Source: Pyropia yezoensis (taxonomy: Eukaryota; Rhodophyta; Bangiophyceae; Bangiales; Bangiaceae). Taken from it: 64,000 bases of DNA. The position numbers and the translations under genes were made by a program. The stretch spans positions 13,445,777 to 13,509,776 of the forward strand of contig CM020619.1 of NCBI GenBank assembly GCA_009829735.1, read 5' to 3'. Each line of letters starts with the position of its first letter. Within the stretch, counting starts at the first letter, position 1. The notes under the pieces are model-generated. The model was not told the origin of the DNA and made no database searches. It was given only the letters and a program-made list of their open reading frames with translations. This document shows, piece after piece, positions 29,892 to 41,241 of this stretch.

Positions 29892-30369
29892 CGACCCAAC
29901 CGACACCGACTTCGGCTGTTGGGGGGTGAGGCTTATACCTACTAAGTAGGGTGTGACATGGTTACGGCAGACTTAGGTTTCTAAGTCAAATCAGACTAAG
30001 GCTTCTAAGTCGAACCAAGCTTAGGCAACTAAGTAGAGTCAAGCTTAGGTAACTCAGTAAAACCTGAACCTTAATAAGTTAACTTAAAGGTAAAGGCTAA
30101 CTTCGATAATATCGAAGTAAATAGGGGGCTTACACGGGAGGATGACCTCCCCAAGCCAAGACACAAAGTGAGGGAGGATGACCTCCCCAAGCATGAACCA
30201 ACCGGAAGAAGTTGGGCGGGAGGCAAGGCACCACTGAGCCAGAAGGGGTACTCCCCAGGGCAGCAAACAGAGGCAAGCAATGCCCCCTAAGGGGATGAGT
30301 TTATACTCACTACTACCCGGCTACCATAAGGGTCACCGGGGCCCTCTCCCTCACAACCAATAGCACTCC
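29892..30369. repeat. Spacer with 24-bp tandem repeats in element B
   Basis: Inverse complement of 3565-4042. It contains no gene; the 24-bp array lies at about 29965-30049. It separates the converging ends of pol and the antisense ORF. Confidence 0.7.
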
Positions 30370-32739
30370 TCAGTGGGTAGACCCACTGCCCGAGGGAGGC
30401 CACTCACGCGTAAGCGCGTATACCTCCGTGCTCCACCGGTCGGCAGTCTCACGACGGTCAATCACCCGAGTTACCTCGGTGCATAGCTGGACGAGGGTGC
30501 TGCGGCCAGCCTCCACGTCCTCCAGAGCTTTCTGGAGGCGGTCCAGCACGCCACCGAAGCAACGCGCTGACCCAACTAGCGCAGCACCTGGGGGAATATC
30601 CCCCCAGCTAACAGAGAGACCCTCCCGCATTGCGCGGGCAACAAGGGCGTCAACGCCCTCATACCAGAGACGGGGACCCCCGTCTTGTATGACAGGGGCG
30701 GGAGCGGACACTGGCGCAGCCAGAGGAGCCAGAGGAGCCGACACGGCTACCACCGGAGCCGGTGGCACCTGATACGAGGCTCGGTAGGACCCTACCGAAG
30801 GGGCTCCACCGTGACCCCGGCGGGGCTCCGCCCGACGACGGGACACCTCACGCTCCCCACCCGCAGAGCCCCACTCTCGGGGACGACGGCCAACCGCCGC
30901 CGGTATCGGGTTACCGAACCACGGGGCAAGGACCTGAAGAGGGTCATGGATAACCATGGGAATACCCAGGTCAGGAACGGCCTCGGTGGACGCCCACCCA
31001 TGGCAACTAGGCTCACCCGGCTGAGTACGCCGGATACGCAACGAGTGACGAGGCAAGGGGGTAGCCCCAGCCTGCGGGTCCCGGTACGGGGGAAGGGCCA
31101 ACACCCCAGCCCAGTTCACGGCATCGTGAACAGCCAGCAGGGCCTCGAACTCCCGGGCCAACCCGGTCTTGGCAGCTATCAGGTCCACGCCCAACTGCGC
31201 GATGTGCCGACGGACACCCGTCGGAAGATGAAACAGGCGCCCCTGCCGGCGGACGGACAGCAAGAAGGAGGACGCCTGCCCGAGGGTAACCTCAAGGGTG
31301 AAGGTACCCTGCAACGGGTGGACCGGCCGGGAGGCCAACACACTCCCGAAGTATCGGAGACAGGAGCCGGTGTCAAACCGGAAAGCAGGGGCGGGTTCCC
31401 ACCCCTCCTGCCATAGCGGCGGGCGCACGGGAGTGTATACCGGCGCACGACCGTTGCCGGTCTGCAACGCACACGTGATATCCGTGCGAAACGCATCCGC
31501 CATGACACCATGGTTACGTCGCCAGCTCGACGCCGACTTCAACCCCGCCATAGGCGGGTAGGCAGCCGTCAACGACAGATACGGGGATACCCCCGGGTAG
31601 TAATCAAAGTCGGGATACCGACCGGTACTGCCCACCGTCTACCCAAACGCAACCGGCTCCGCCGCCGCCGCAATCCCCCGAGCACTAGCCGGGTAGTCAA
31701 TCTCCCGCGGCAACGCGGGAGCAATCAGGTCGCATACCCCGAAGGCGGGGTCGAGGTAGACCTCACCCCGTCCCACCCGAGTACGCCAGAGCTGCGCATG
31801 CCGGTCGTCCGGCTGACTCAGGATCCAATGGTGTTCCACTCGCACCGCGTTCGGCTGGTTGACCAGCCGCACCAACTCCCGCTCCCAACTCGGGTCCACC
31901 TTGACGCGCCGGGAGGACTCTCCACGGGGATGGGGCAGGTGGAAGTCCACCCGCATCCGCCCATCGGACTCCATTGACTCTTGCACAGTCAGGCCTCGAA
32001 CCCGAGCCACCAAGTCGAACATCGACATGGCGGGTTGACCCGCCGCCACGGCGACGCCGCCACCCAACGGGGCAACCCGGGCAGGACCAGGAAGAATAGG
32101 GGGCGCCGGGGGATGCCCCACCGGAAGAGGGGCCGGCGCCGGAGTCGCACGCGGCCGAGGAGGAAGAAGAAGGACGGGCGCCCGCCCGGAGTAACTACCG
32201 GAGTCCACAGCCATCGGTGTAGACCCACCTTGACCACCAGACGCCCGCGGCACCGCGGGCAGAGCATCGCCGCCACCCGGACCCGACGTGGGTACCACGG
32301 GGGCAGCACGGGTAGACCCGCTACCCGCCGCAGCGGACACACCAACCGGGCGGGCACCCGCGCCGTCTTGACCCGCCGGACTGGACGGGGTGCCAACACC
32401 ACCATCCGCCACGCCGGCGACACCGTCTTGAGGTAGAGCCACGCCGGTACCGGCGACAGAAGCCATCCGGGCCGCCGGAGGAGAAGCGGTAGAAGCCACC
32501 GCTGCACGCGGTTGTCCGCCACCCGACGGAGCCGTCGTGCCGCTACACACGGACGACAACCCGCCCGGCGCGCCGTCCGGGGCAACGCGAACGGTCACCC
32601 GGTCGTCCTCGTCCTCCGACGAGCTCGCTAGGAAGCACTCGGCGGCGGTGGCGGAGACGGGAACGTCGTCCACCATCACCTCTTCCCCCTCTTCAGGCAG
32701 AAGGTCGTCCTCGCCCCAGGGTACCTGGGGGTCCGACAT
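30370..32739 (-). pseudogene. Antisense ORF of element B, with one premature stop
   Basis: Same 789-codon frame as 1195-3564 in A, starting at ATG 32739 on the minus strand. It is broken by TAG at 31639-31641, where A has GAG (Glu). The halves are 366 and about 420 codons and remain in one frame. Only a few other residue differences from A are visible (for example PYPPMAG in A, AYPPMAG here). The N-terminal half alone would hold the acidic and Pro/Ala-rich parts. Confidence 0.8.
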
Positions 32740-33330
32740 GGTGCAACCGGGGTGGCAGGGGCGCCCCTTGCAGAAAAGCCGAGGCCGGCTCGACCCGGTA
32801 CGAGGAACGCTCGCGCGGACGAGCCAGGGAAGCGCGGGCGCCCGCGCTTATGAACACAAACGGCCACGAGAAGCGCCTCAGGCGCGCGGGTCAACCCGCG
32901 CCCCACGGGGCTTCGAACGGGCTCCACCCAGGCACCTGGGCGGGCCGGGGCCACACCCCCGTACGGGGCAACCAAGAGGGGTTCACCCCGAAACCGCCCC
33001 CGCAACAAGCGGGAGCGGCCGCCCCCATTCACTCGGTAACACGAGAGGGGCTCCCCTACCACCAGACACCTGGTGGCGGATCCGCTTGCACCACCCCTCG
33101 GAAAGGGGGGTCGTGAACAGAACCCGCATCGGGAATTTAACGGTCCGGAAAACGGATCGTGTGTGTACCACACAAAGGGGGGCACCCCCCTCAGACAACC
33201 TCGAAAAGGGGTGTCTGTCGCGACGGGGCGCAAAGCCCCACCCGACTGGTAAACGGTCACGCGACCAACTTACATTCGGTATCCCGAATGAAACTCGACC
33301 CGAGGACGGGCCGAATCTAAGGGGGGGATA

Positions 33331-33694
33331 TGTAGCAATATGGTTGTCCGTATTGTGACCCTAATATTAGGGGGGGCTACTTCTAATCCTTGGCTTTCAA
33401 TTTGATAGTTCGTACTGGTCACGGTATCTACAAATTACGTATGACCAGAGGGACTTGCATCTTGGGGTGGAGGGTAGTTAGTAGTGTCTCCGAGGGTTTA
33501 TAACGTGGGGGCCGGCGGCGAATCCACCACCGGCCAAGGTAGAACAACAAACCCCTCCCATCTGGGCTCCCATCTTGGTCCCGTGGCTTGCGCTCCAAGG
33601 ACAGCAACCTTGGCCTCCCGGTGACGTTGGTGCCGATCCCCCTTGGTGAGTGTTCCCTGAGAGTGGACGTGCGACGGATCCCTATTGTGCTACA
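33331..33694 (+). repeat. 3' LTR of element B
   Basis: 364 bp, TGTAGCA...TGCTACA, preceded by the polypurine tract AAGGGGGGGATA (33319-33330). It carries GGTTGTCCG and CCTTGGCTTTC, matching the 5' LTR of A. It is followed by GTCGC and the copia-type RT half. Confidence 0.95.
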
Positions 33695-35367
33695 GTCGCC
33701 CGCCCGCTGACCCACCACCGACCACGCCGACGCCACCCATCCGAACGCACACGCGCGCCCCCGCCCCGCTGGCACAACTGCCCGCGGCGGCCCGCGTGTT
33801 CTCGACGCACTCCGTCGACCCAAGCTCCCACCAACACCCCCGCTGGGACGCAGCCAAGAAGACGGAGATCGATGTCTTCCGCTCCATGGGCTGCATGCGC
33901 GCTGTGCCCGCAACGGAGGTGCCCAAGGGCACCCAGATATTCGACTACGTCTGGCGGGTTACCTACAAGGAGAACCGTGAAAACGGCAAACCGCCCGCCC
34001 GCGCCCGCTTCTGCATCGCCGGCAACCGGGACTGGAACAAGGAGAGCAACGTGCCAACGTCGCCCGTCACCCCGCAACGCGCCATCCGCACACTCGGCGC
34101 CGCAGCAGTTATCCTCGGCTTCACCCTCCGCACGAAGGAGTTCCTTCGAGCCTACCTCCAGTCCGACGAGCTCCCCGAGCCGATCTACGTGCGCATCCCC
34201 CCCGAGGCTGGCGAGCCCTTCCCCTTCGTTTGGGCCTTCTTCCGCGCCATCTACGGCAAGGACGACGCCGGCCGCCACTTCCTCTTTTCCCTGCAGAAGC
34301 GGTTCCTCAACATCCCTAACGTCACCCTCAGCATGGCGTTCGAGACGATCTACATCTGGGCCCTCCACGGCGCTATAGCGGCCTACGTGGACGACACCCT
34401 CTCTATGGGCGACAAGCTGTTCGACGCCGCCATCTGCACCGTCATGGAGCAGTACAAGACCCACCGCCCGGACCACGGCACCGTCCAGTTCGCGGGCATC
34501 TCAGTAACGACGGACGACCACGGCGTGCACTGCAACGCGGGCCATTACGCCTCCTCGCTCGTGCCCATCATCGAGCCTGAGCGCATGACGGGCCCCTTGC
34601 CCCACCCCCGGGCGCTGAGCGCCCTCGCCGCCAAGCTGCTATGGATCGGCCGATGCGGGCGGCCGGACGTCCTCACCAACGCCACGCAGCTGGCCAACCT
34701 CGCGGCACCGACGGGCGCGGACGCCCGCCACGCCAACGACACCCTGGCACTGCTCATCAACCGACCGCTGTCGCTGAACTACCCCAAACTGGACCGAGCA
34801 TCCCTCCGCATCGTCGTCTACGCCGACTACTCGGGCTCCGCGCTCTCCAACGTCGGCAAGCGACAAGTCTGCTTCATGGCCGCGCTCAAGGACGACACCA
34901 ACCGATTCTCCCTCCTCAACCGGGCGTCCCACAAGCCCTCCCGCGTCTGCCGAGGGTCTACGGCTGGCGAGCTGCTGGCCCCGGCCGACGGATACGCGGC
35001 CGCCCTCGACGTCCGCCAACTCCTACAAGAGCTACTCGACCAGCACATCCCTGTCGAGACCTACACGGACTCAGCCACGGCGTACGACCTGGTCACGTCC
35101 TTCAAGGACCCGGCGGACCTGACCGGCAAGAACGACCTGTTCACCCTGCGGCGGGCGCTCCTCGACGGCTCCATGGCGGCCATCCACCACTTCCACGGCG
35201 AGCACAGCCCGGCCGACCCGCTCTCCAAGCCGACGTGGTCAAGGCCCACGCCCAACAACGCGCTCAAGGTCGCCCTGCACACGGGCGTGTTCGAAACGCC
35301 CACGACCTCGCAGACGACCACCGACGCGTACCGCAACTCCCCAAGGGCCGGCACACCCGAGGCCTAG
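33695..35367 (+). pseudogene. Ty1/copia-type RT/RNase H half of the broken pol gene
   Basis: The frame is open from the LTR of B to a TAG at 35365-35367, about 557 codons. It begins with a Pro/Thr-rich linker, then a copia-type RT (TEIDVFRSMGCM, RARFCIAGN, FLRAYLQSDELPEPIYVRIP) with catalytic AYVDD at about 34381, then RNase H (VVYADYSG, TAGELLAPADGYAAA, TYTDSATAYD, HGEHSPADPLSK). It has no start codon of its own near the LTR. It is the continuation of the integrase half at 11041-12362, from which it is now separated by 21 kb and a strand switch. The order integrase before RT is the copia order. I could not define the copia LTR beyond 35367. Confidence 0.85.
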
Positions 35368-38300
35368 GATTCCAACGAGCGGGCAGTGTTAGCAGTATGC
35401 GCAACCCCGCCCCAAGGCACCAAGGCAAGCGCGCGACGCCGCCACCAAGCCAAGACCAAGCGACACACGGCACCTGGCGGACGGTCCGCACCATCGGGGA
35501 GTGTGAGCGACATGATTAGCATGCCTACTTATCTGCATTGGATTCAGATATCTGCATCTCCCGGGCGGCGATAAAGGCCCAGCGCCACGGCGCCCGGCTC
35601 AACCCGGGCGTCACGCGCCAACCTTCCTCGACATATTCACACCGGCAGCCCCCTGGAACGCCCACTTCTTCCGACCGTGCTGTACTATCGTTTTCTTCTA
35701 TTCGTCGGCCCAACCTCCTTGGGTTCCCACCGCACACTGTACGGCCTCGCAAGGGATGGCATCTGCCAGTACAAAGGGCGGGCCCAACCGCCAAGCGCCC
35801 TGATCCGCACGAGCCCTGACAACAGACGGCCCATGGCCCTTGGCCCACAGCGGCGCGTCACGAGCACGTGGGCGTCGTGTTCTTGTGCAGTATGTCTCGC
35901 TGGCATCTCGCGAGGGGTCAGTGCTGTCCTTTTGTTTTGAGGCTGCCCCCAGCCGTCTACAGGAGTGACCAAGGTCGCCGGCGGGGGGAGTGGCAGCCCG
36001 TCTTCCCAGCCAGATCATTTCCTTACGAATCGTCTGTCCCCCCCGCCCCCCCCGCTCCTCACGAACAGACGCTGAATCCATTGTCCATAAGCCGACAGCG
36101 GGGCTCAGCCGGGATCGTCGGCCGGCCGTTGGCATTGAATGCTGCGGCCCCCGCGGCCCACACAGGCCCGCCAACTTAACTGTTCGATTCCTCTGAGCAG
36201 TGGCAACTGGTTGGCCCACCGCACACCGCTCCGGCCCACGATCCGCACGGCCGCGGGCCGTGATGGGCAGCCCGGCGTCCCAACAGTATTGTTCCGCATG
36301 CGCCCAGTCCGCATAAATAACGGATGTGGCCTTGGCCGACGATCCGGTGTCACTCTTGGCGACCGAGGGCAGACAACCAAGAATCCATTCGATGCAGCAA
36401 CAGTGTGTGGTGACTGTTCCGCGCTCGTGGTTTTCTCCCGCTGGCAAGCGCACCTCAAGGGCCGTGCACACATCATGATGACAGGCGGCGGTGATCACGT
36501 CACGCCCCGCTGCCCAACCGATCGGACTCCGTTGCGCGCGTCGGTGTCACAGACTTGGCTCCTCTTGTCCGAAGACCCGACTTCAATAAATGGTTTCTTT
36601 CAGGATATCGTTGTAAACCTCTTCTGTTCTTGACATTCACATGGAACAAAAAACAATAAAATTGTGGCAAAAGTCGTGAGTCGTGCTTTTAATTCGTATG
36701 GATAGGCGACTGTTTCCGAAAACTGGTTCAGGTCGGTTCATATTCGGACAATGCTGAAGCTTGGATGGCACGAGTTCCCGATGCTAAAGATAGGGTGAAC
36801 CGATCTTCACGTGTCGTGCCCCGTAAAAGACTAAAGCGTCTCTTGACAGCCAGGTGCGAAGGCAGGCACGGCTGCGACGTCAGCCGCATCGCTCCAGTAC
36901 TGCAGCAAGCGACGTCCAGCTGCGCCCTCAGCCCACACTCAGTTAAAGTGGCTCTTACGGCTCCTCGCTTGAGAGGGGCTTAGTGTCAACGTGTAGAAAT
37001 ATGAGCGGTTAAAGAGAGATTTGGGTCGCGACATAAAAATCTGGGCTCACGCGGCATTCCGGAGGGGGGCCTCGTCAGCGGCGTAACGCAATCATCGACG
37101 GGCTTCATGGAAAGTCTCTCGTGCTCCGCGAAGCTGGGAGCCTGTGGGCCATCCTGACTCGCCAGCGTTCTGTAGGCCCTCCTGCAGCCGCCGCGCCGCC
37201 TTCCAGAGAAGGACCAACCGACGGAGGACGCCATGGAAGGAACCCAGAAGTATGTTGAGTCTGTGGGACTCAGGCTTCTTTGCCAACGTGTGGGGTGCGG
37301 CGTGGCGATCGGGAAGGCGCACCACCATGGTGTCTGCAGCGAGACTGACAGCCGCATATACGCGCACCCTCTCTGTGCTCACGTCTGAGGTGGTCCTGAG
37401 GCGGCCATGGCGTGGGGCAGCATGGCAACGGTGGGGACGCGAAGGAAGGCACCGCGCGCACATCGGCGGCCAGGTCCTGCAATAAAACAGGTTGGGCACT
37501 TCGTGAGTCGCGCGCGCGTCGGCCTATTTCACCACAAGGACTGCTCAGGGTCGGCCACGTTTGTTTCCTTGTGAATTCTGGCATTCCGAGCGTCCTCTTC
37601 AAAAGTGAACGCCGCTCACCATGCCAGCCAATGGGTGCTCTACGCTGGCATGTTTGGCCAATGGACGGCGAGCTTTTCTCTAAGAGCCGCTTCTCAGTGT
37701 ATGAACTCGGTGTGAGCCATGCCCCTCCTGTGGCTACGCACCTACCCTTCCCCTATTTCTTCTCTGCCGCCCACAATGACCAGCTCTCCTCCACCTCCTC
37801 CGCCTGCAGTACAGCGGTACTGTCTGATTGTCTCCCTCCGCCACGGGCACCTGCCAACTTGCACTTCTGTGAGTTTCCAAAACATGTGCCAACCCCTAAG
37901 ACGGGTCAGGAGCTGATGTGTCACGTCGCTCATCTCCTAAGACCATATGACACACACATCATTCACATTCATCCGTATTCACATCTACTGGTGTGAGCCC
38001 CATGGACTCAGCCAGTGAGCTGTGCGTGGTGGCGTGTCGGAAGAAGAAGTCCCGCCACCATCTCAGCGGGTTCCAGCTCTGCCGCTGGCGCATACTGCCG
38101 GCGCGACCGCGGTCTCGGCAGAAGGGGGCGGAGTACTCCGCTGCAGTCGCCGTCGCGTCGTCGCCTCCGCGGCACGAACGGCTCTTCGGACGTGCTTACA
38201 GCAGATAGCTAGTTTAAAACAAATGATTGGTACTCGAACCAATCGGTAAGCTGGTTTTTGAAAACACCCAGGTTGCCGAACCCTGTCTGGTAACACTCCG

Positions 38301-38450
38301 TCGTCGCTCACTCAAAAGAGGCGCTCTGGTCCTTTCCATGCCCAACTTTGAAAAGAAACAATATGTTTCTCCTTCAAGACGAAGAATTACTTTTCCCAGC
38401 ATCGACGCCGTACGGTTGAGGTTTACAAATGTCCCGTGATCTGGTCAACG
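35368..38450. other. Intergenic segment, no supported gene
   Basis: About 3 kb of less GC-rich DNA. Frames of up to about 260 codons exist on both strands but overlap each other, mostly lack an ATG, and show no motif. AATAAA occurs at 36585-36590 and 36655-36660 on the plus strand, possibly a polyadenylation region for something I cannot identify. A small hairpin (GATTGGT / ACCAATC) lies near 38224-38243. The 3' LTR of the copia-type element should begin just after 35367, but its limits are not visible without a second copy. Confidence 0.5.
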
Positions 38451-40727
38451 CGTGAGTACAGGCACCGGTGAACATCGTTCCGTTGCATGGGGGCCATGTG
38501 GAAGGGGCACAGTCGGGCCGGAACGCGAGGCCACTCCTATGACGCGTTTCCGGATGAATCAGCTCTCGCCATGGCTCGTCGCGAGTGTGAGCAAGTGGGA
38601 GAGTCCGCCACGGGTCGACCTCTTACTGGCTTCTGTGTTCTTCTATTTTTTTTTTTTGCACCGGGCCCGCTGCACAGGCGCAGTTCCCGGCGTACGCTCT
38701 TTCGCACGTGGTCACTGCTCGGCGTCAGGCCCGAATGCTTGGCGCGCGCGGCCGTAAGCTGTCGTGTGCCCCCCCCCCTCCCCCCCCCCCCCCCCCTCGG
38801 TAGCTGGCAGGGTCTCGTGGGCTCTGTGGGAGCGATGATTGGTGAATGTGGTCCCACCTCGCTGGTGGTGGAGGAGGTGGGTGTATGCGGCGTGGGGGTG
38901 GGGTAGGTGGGTCCTCGCTCGCTCGTCGGCCCGGCGCCCACCCGACCTGCGCCGCCCGCCGCGCGCGGCGCTGCGCGACCACGCGGCGGATGGTGGTGCG
39001 TGGAGGGGGGTGCCGGCGGCCGCCTGGAGGGACCCGCCCTTGGCTTGGGGAGGAGGTGGGGGGCGGGCGGGGGCGGGAGTCTGTGCCTGCCCGCCCTCCT
39101 CACCCCTCTCCCCAACCCTCCCTTTTGGCCGTCGGCGGCCCGCCGTTTCGGGCGGTTGACTCGACCTTTTTTTTTTTTTTTTTTTCCAACCGCCCCGGCG
39201 CCCAGTCCACTTGCAACTGTGCGCGCCCCCGTTGGCCGAGCGCCATCGAGCTGGTCGCGGGGGTGGTGGTGGGTGGGATGGGAGGAGCACAGAGCTGCGG
39301 TGAAGCAGCCGCAACCCGTTCTCCTCCCCCTCAGTCCGCCCCCTGCTGGTGCACCCGCGCATGCCCCGTGTCGGACGATGGTGGTGGTGGGGGAGAGAGT
39401 TGGGGGATGGCGGGGAATAGGGCATTGCGTCGGTGCCGTGCTGTGCCCCGCCCCCCCCCCCCCCCCCCCTTCCCCCCTGCCTCTGCAGGCTGTTGTCGGC
39501 CGACCCCGAGCCGCGTCGGCAGGGCGGTCTGCCGCGCTGGCAGGTACCCCCTCGCGGTTTGTGTGGCTGGCCGTCTGGTGCTTTCGCACACTCAATTGTC
39601 TGGCAGGCCGCTCTCTTGCGTGCAACCCCTCGGCCCTCCCCCCCCGCCCACTGCTGCACTACCGCTTTGCAGGTTGACGATGGCGGCGGAGGCGGCGACG
39701 GCGGCCGTGGCAGCATGGCGCAAGAGGTTCTGGCAGGCGCACGCTTCCTCGCAACTTCCCCCTTCCCCCCCCCCCCGAATCCTCCGCACGCACAGCAGAG
39801 TCGCGCGAGCACACGCCGCGCCAACCTGCCTCTGTGCCCTACCCCACCCCACCGAGGGTGACCTCAACCGCGCACCCGCACCCCCCCGCGACCCCGCCCG
39901 TCGCTGCCTCGGCGCACCGGCCGACCGGCGGCGCACGGCTGACGTTGGAACCCCCGCATTCGTGACCCACCGCGCGCCGCCGCGGCCTACCCGCGCCCCC
40001 GCCTGGTCCGTCCGCCGCCCACTGCGCGCCTCCGCTAATCTGTGTACCACCGACGGCGGCCGCCGCTGGTAGCCTAAAACTACAACCCCACCCCTCCATC
40101 CCCTCCCACCCCCTCCGTTCTCTCGCTACCCCCTCTCTCTCCCCCCTCTCTCTCCCCTCTCTCGCTTCCTCCCCCCCCCCCCCCCCCCCTTCCAACACAC
40201 GGTGCGCCATCACGTGCGCGCGTGGCGACGCCCGGCCGGTTGCGAGCGGCGCGGCGGTGCCCACGCGGCCTACCCCCACTCACCCTTCCCCTCCCTCGAG
40301 GCCTCCCCCCCCCCACGTGCGCGCTCGTACCGCGGCGCCGCTCACGCACGACCGACCTTGTGGTTGCTGAGGCGCCAAGCGGGGGGGGGCGGGGGAGGAG
40401 AGAGGGGGGGGCGACCGACGGGGGAGAGGGTGCACCTGCGCCCACCCCCCCCCCCCGCCTCCCACCCCGCCTGGCCTCCAGGGCGTGATCCGAGATCCCA
40501 CGTGTCGCTGCACTGCCGCCGAGACCATTAAGGTCACAAGGGTCAAGGCCAGGGACACCCCGCCACCGCCCCCACGGAGGACATCGTCTGGTGGGGTGGT
40601 CCCCAGTGAGGGGGAGTCGCTCGACAAGAGGAGCCAAGGGTGAGAGGACGAGAGTTGACAAGAGGGCGGGGTGGAGTCGGGGGGGTTACTGGCGACTTGG
40701 GGGGTGGCGCGCCGAAGGGGAAGCGAA

Positions 40728-40778
<51 letters not shown>

Positions 40779-40838
40779 GAGAGCAGGAGAGTCCATCCCC
40801 GCGCTGATTGACACGCCTGTCACGTGCCTCCCCCCCAG
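38451..40838. other. Low-complexity GC-rich region with homopolymers
   Basis: Contains poly-C runs (38769-38796, 39446-39476, about 40169-40190), poly-T (38646-38659, 39167-39185) and a GA microsatellite (40727-40793). Open frames of up to 400 codons exist on both strands but translate to Pro/Arg/Ala/Gly-rich sequence with no motif, as expected for such composition. It may contain the promoter and first exon of the gene that follows. Confidence 0.5.
40727..40793. repeat. GA dinucleotide microsatellite
   Basis: About 67 bp of nearly uninterrupted GA repeats, 45 bp upstream of the acceptor-like site of the Gly-rich gene. Confidence 0.95.
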
Positions 40839-41210
40839 GGGAGCGCGCGGGCTGAACGCCACTGCTGGGGGCGAGCGGGGGCGGAGGAGGACCCCCTGGG
40901 GGAGAGGCCGCCCGCCTCGTCGGCCGACCGCCAGGCCACGGCGCGGGGGGCGCGGCGCGGGAGCCCCCCCTCCCCCCCCCCTCTCCCTCCCTCGCCGTCA
41001 CCGACCCGCTGTCGGCTGACCCCGCGCCCCGCGTTCGGGCACGCGTCCCCCCCCCCCCCCCCCGGTGGGGGTTGTGTGCCGCCACCGCGACGGGCTCGTG
41101 TGGGCGGGGCGGCCGGCGGGTGCACCACCCCCCCCCCTCCCCCTGCGCGCCCCGCCGCTCCCCTGGGAGCGGGCGGTCTGCGGCGCGGCGCGGCACGGCG
41201 GACCCGCCCC

Positions 41211-41241
<31 letters not shown>

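Larger units (their letters stand above)
22898..33694 (+). mobile_element. Element B: full-length chromovirus-like Ty3/gypsy retrotransposon
   Basis: 10.8 kb, the inverted near-copy of A: 5' LTR 22898-23260, PBS, leader, gag, pol, antisense ORF, polypurine tract, 3' LTR 33331-33694. Gag and pol frames are uninterrupted and the catalytic motifs are intact, including the integrase Cys that A has lost. The antisense ORF has one premature stop. The flanks GCGGG (left) and GTCGC (right) do not match each other but match those of A in inverse complement. Confidence 0.95.

Noticed and set aside
36181-36200. GTTCGATTCC as a tRNA T-arm
   Set aside because: No acceptor stem, anticodon arm or D-arm at suitable spacing.
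35698-36633. Frames of 266 (minus) and 164 (plus) codons next to AATAAA signals
   Set aside because: They overlap each other; the minus frame starts at GTG, and neither shows recognisable domains. The AATAAA may be real but I cannot tie it to a gene.
38537-40072. Frames of 360-408 codons on both strands
   Set aside because: Composition-driven; they run through homopolymers and read as Pro/Arg/Gly sequence in every frame.
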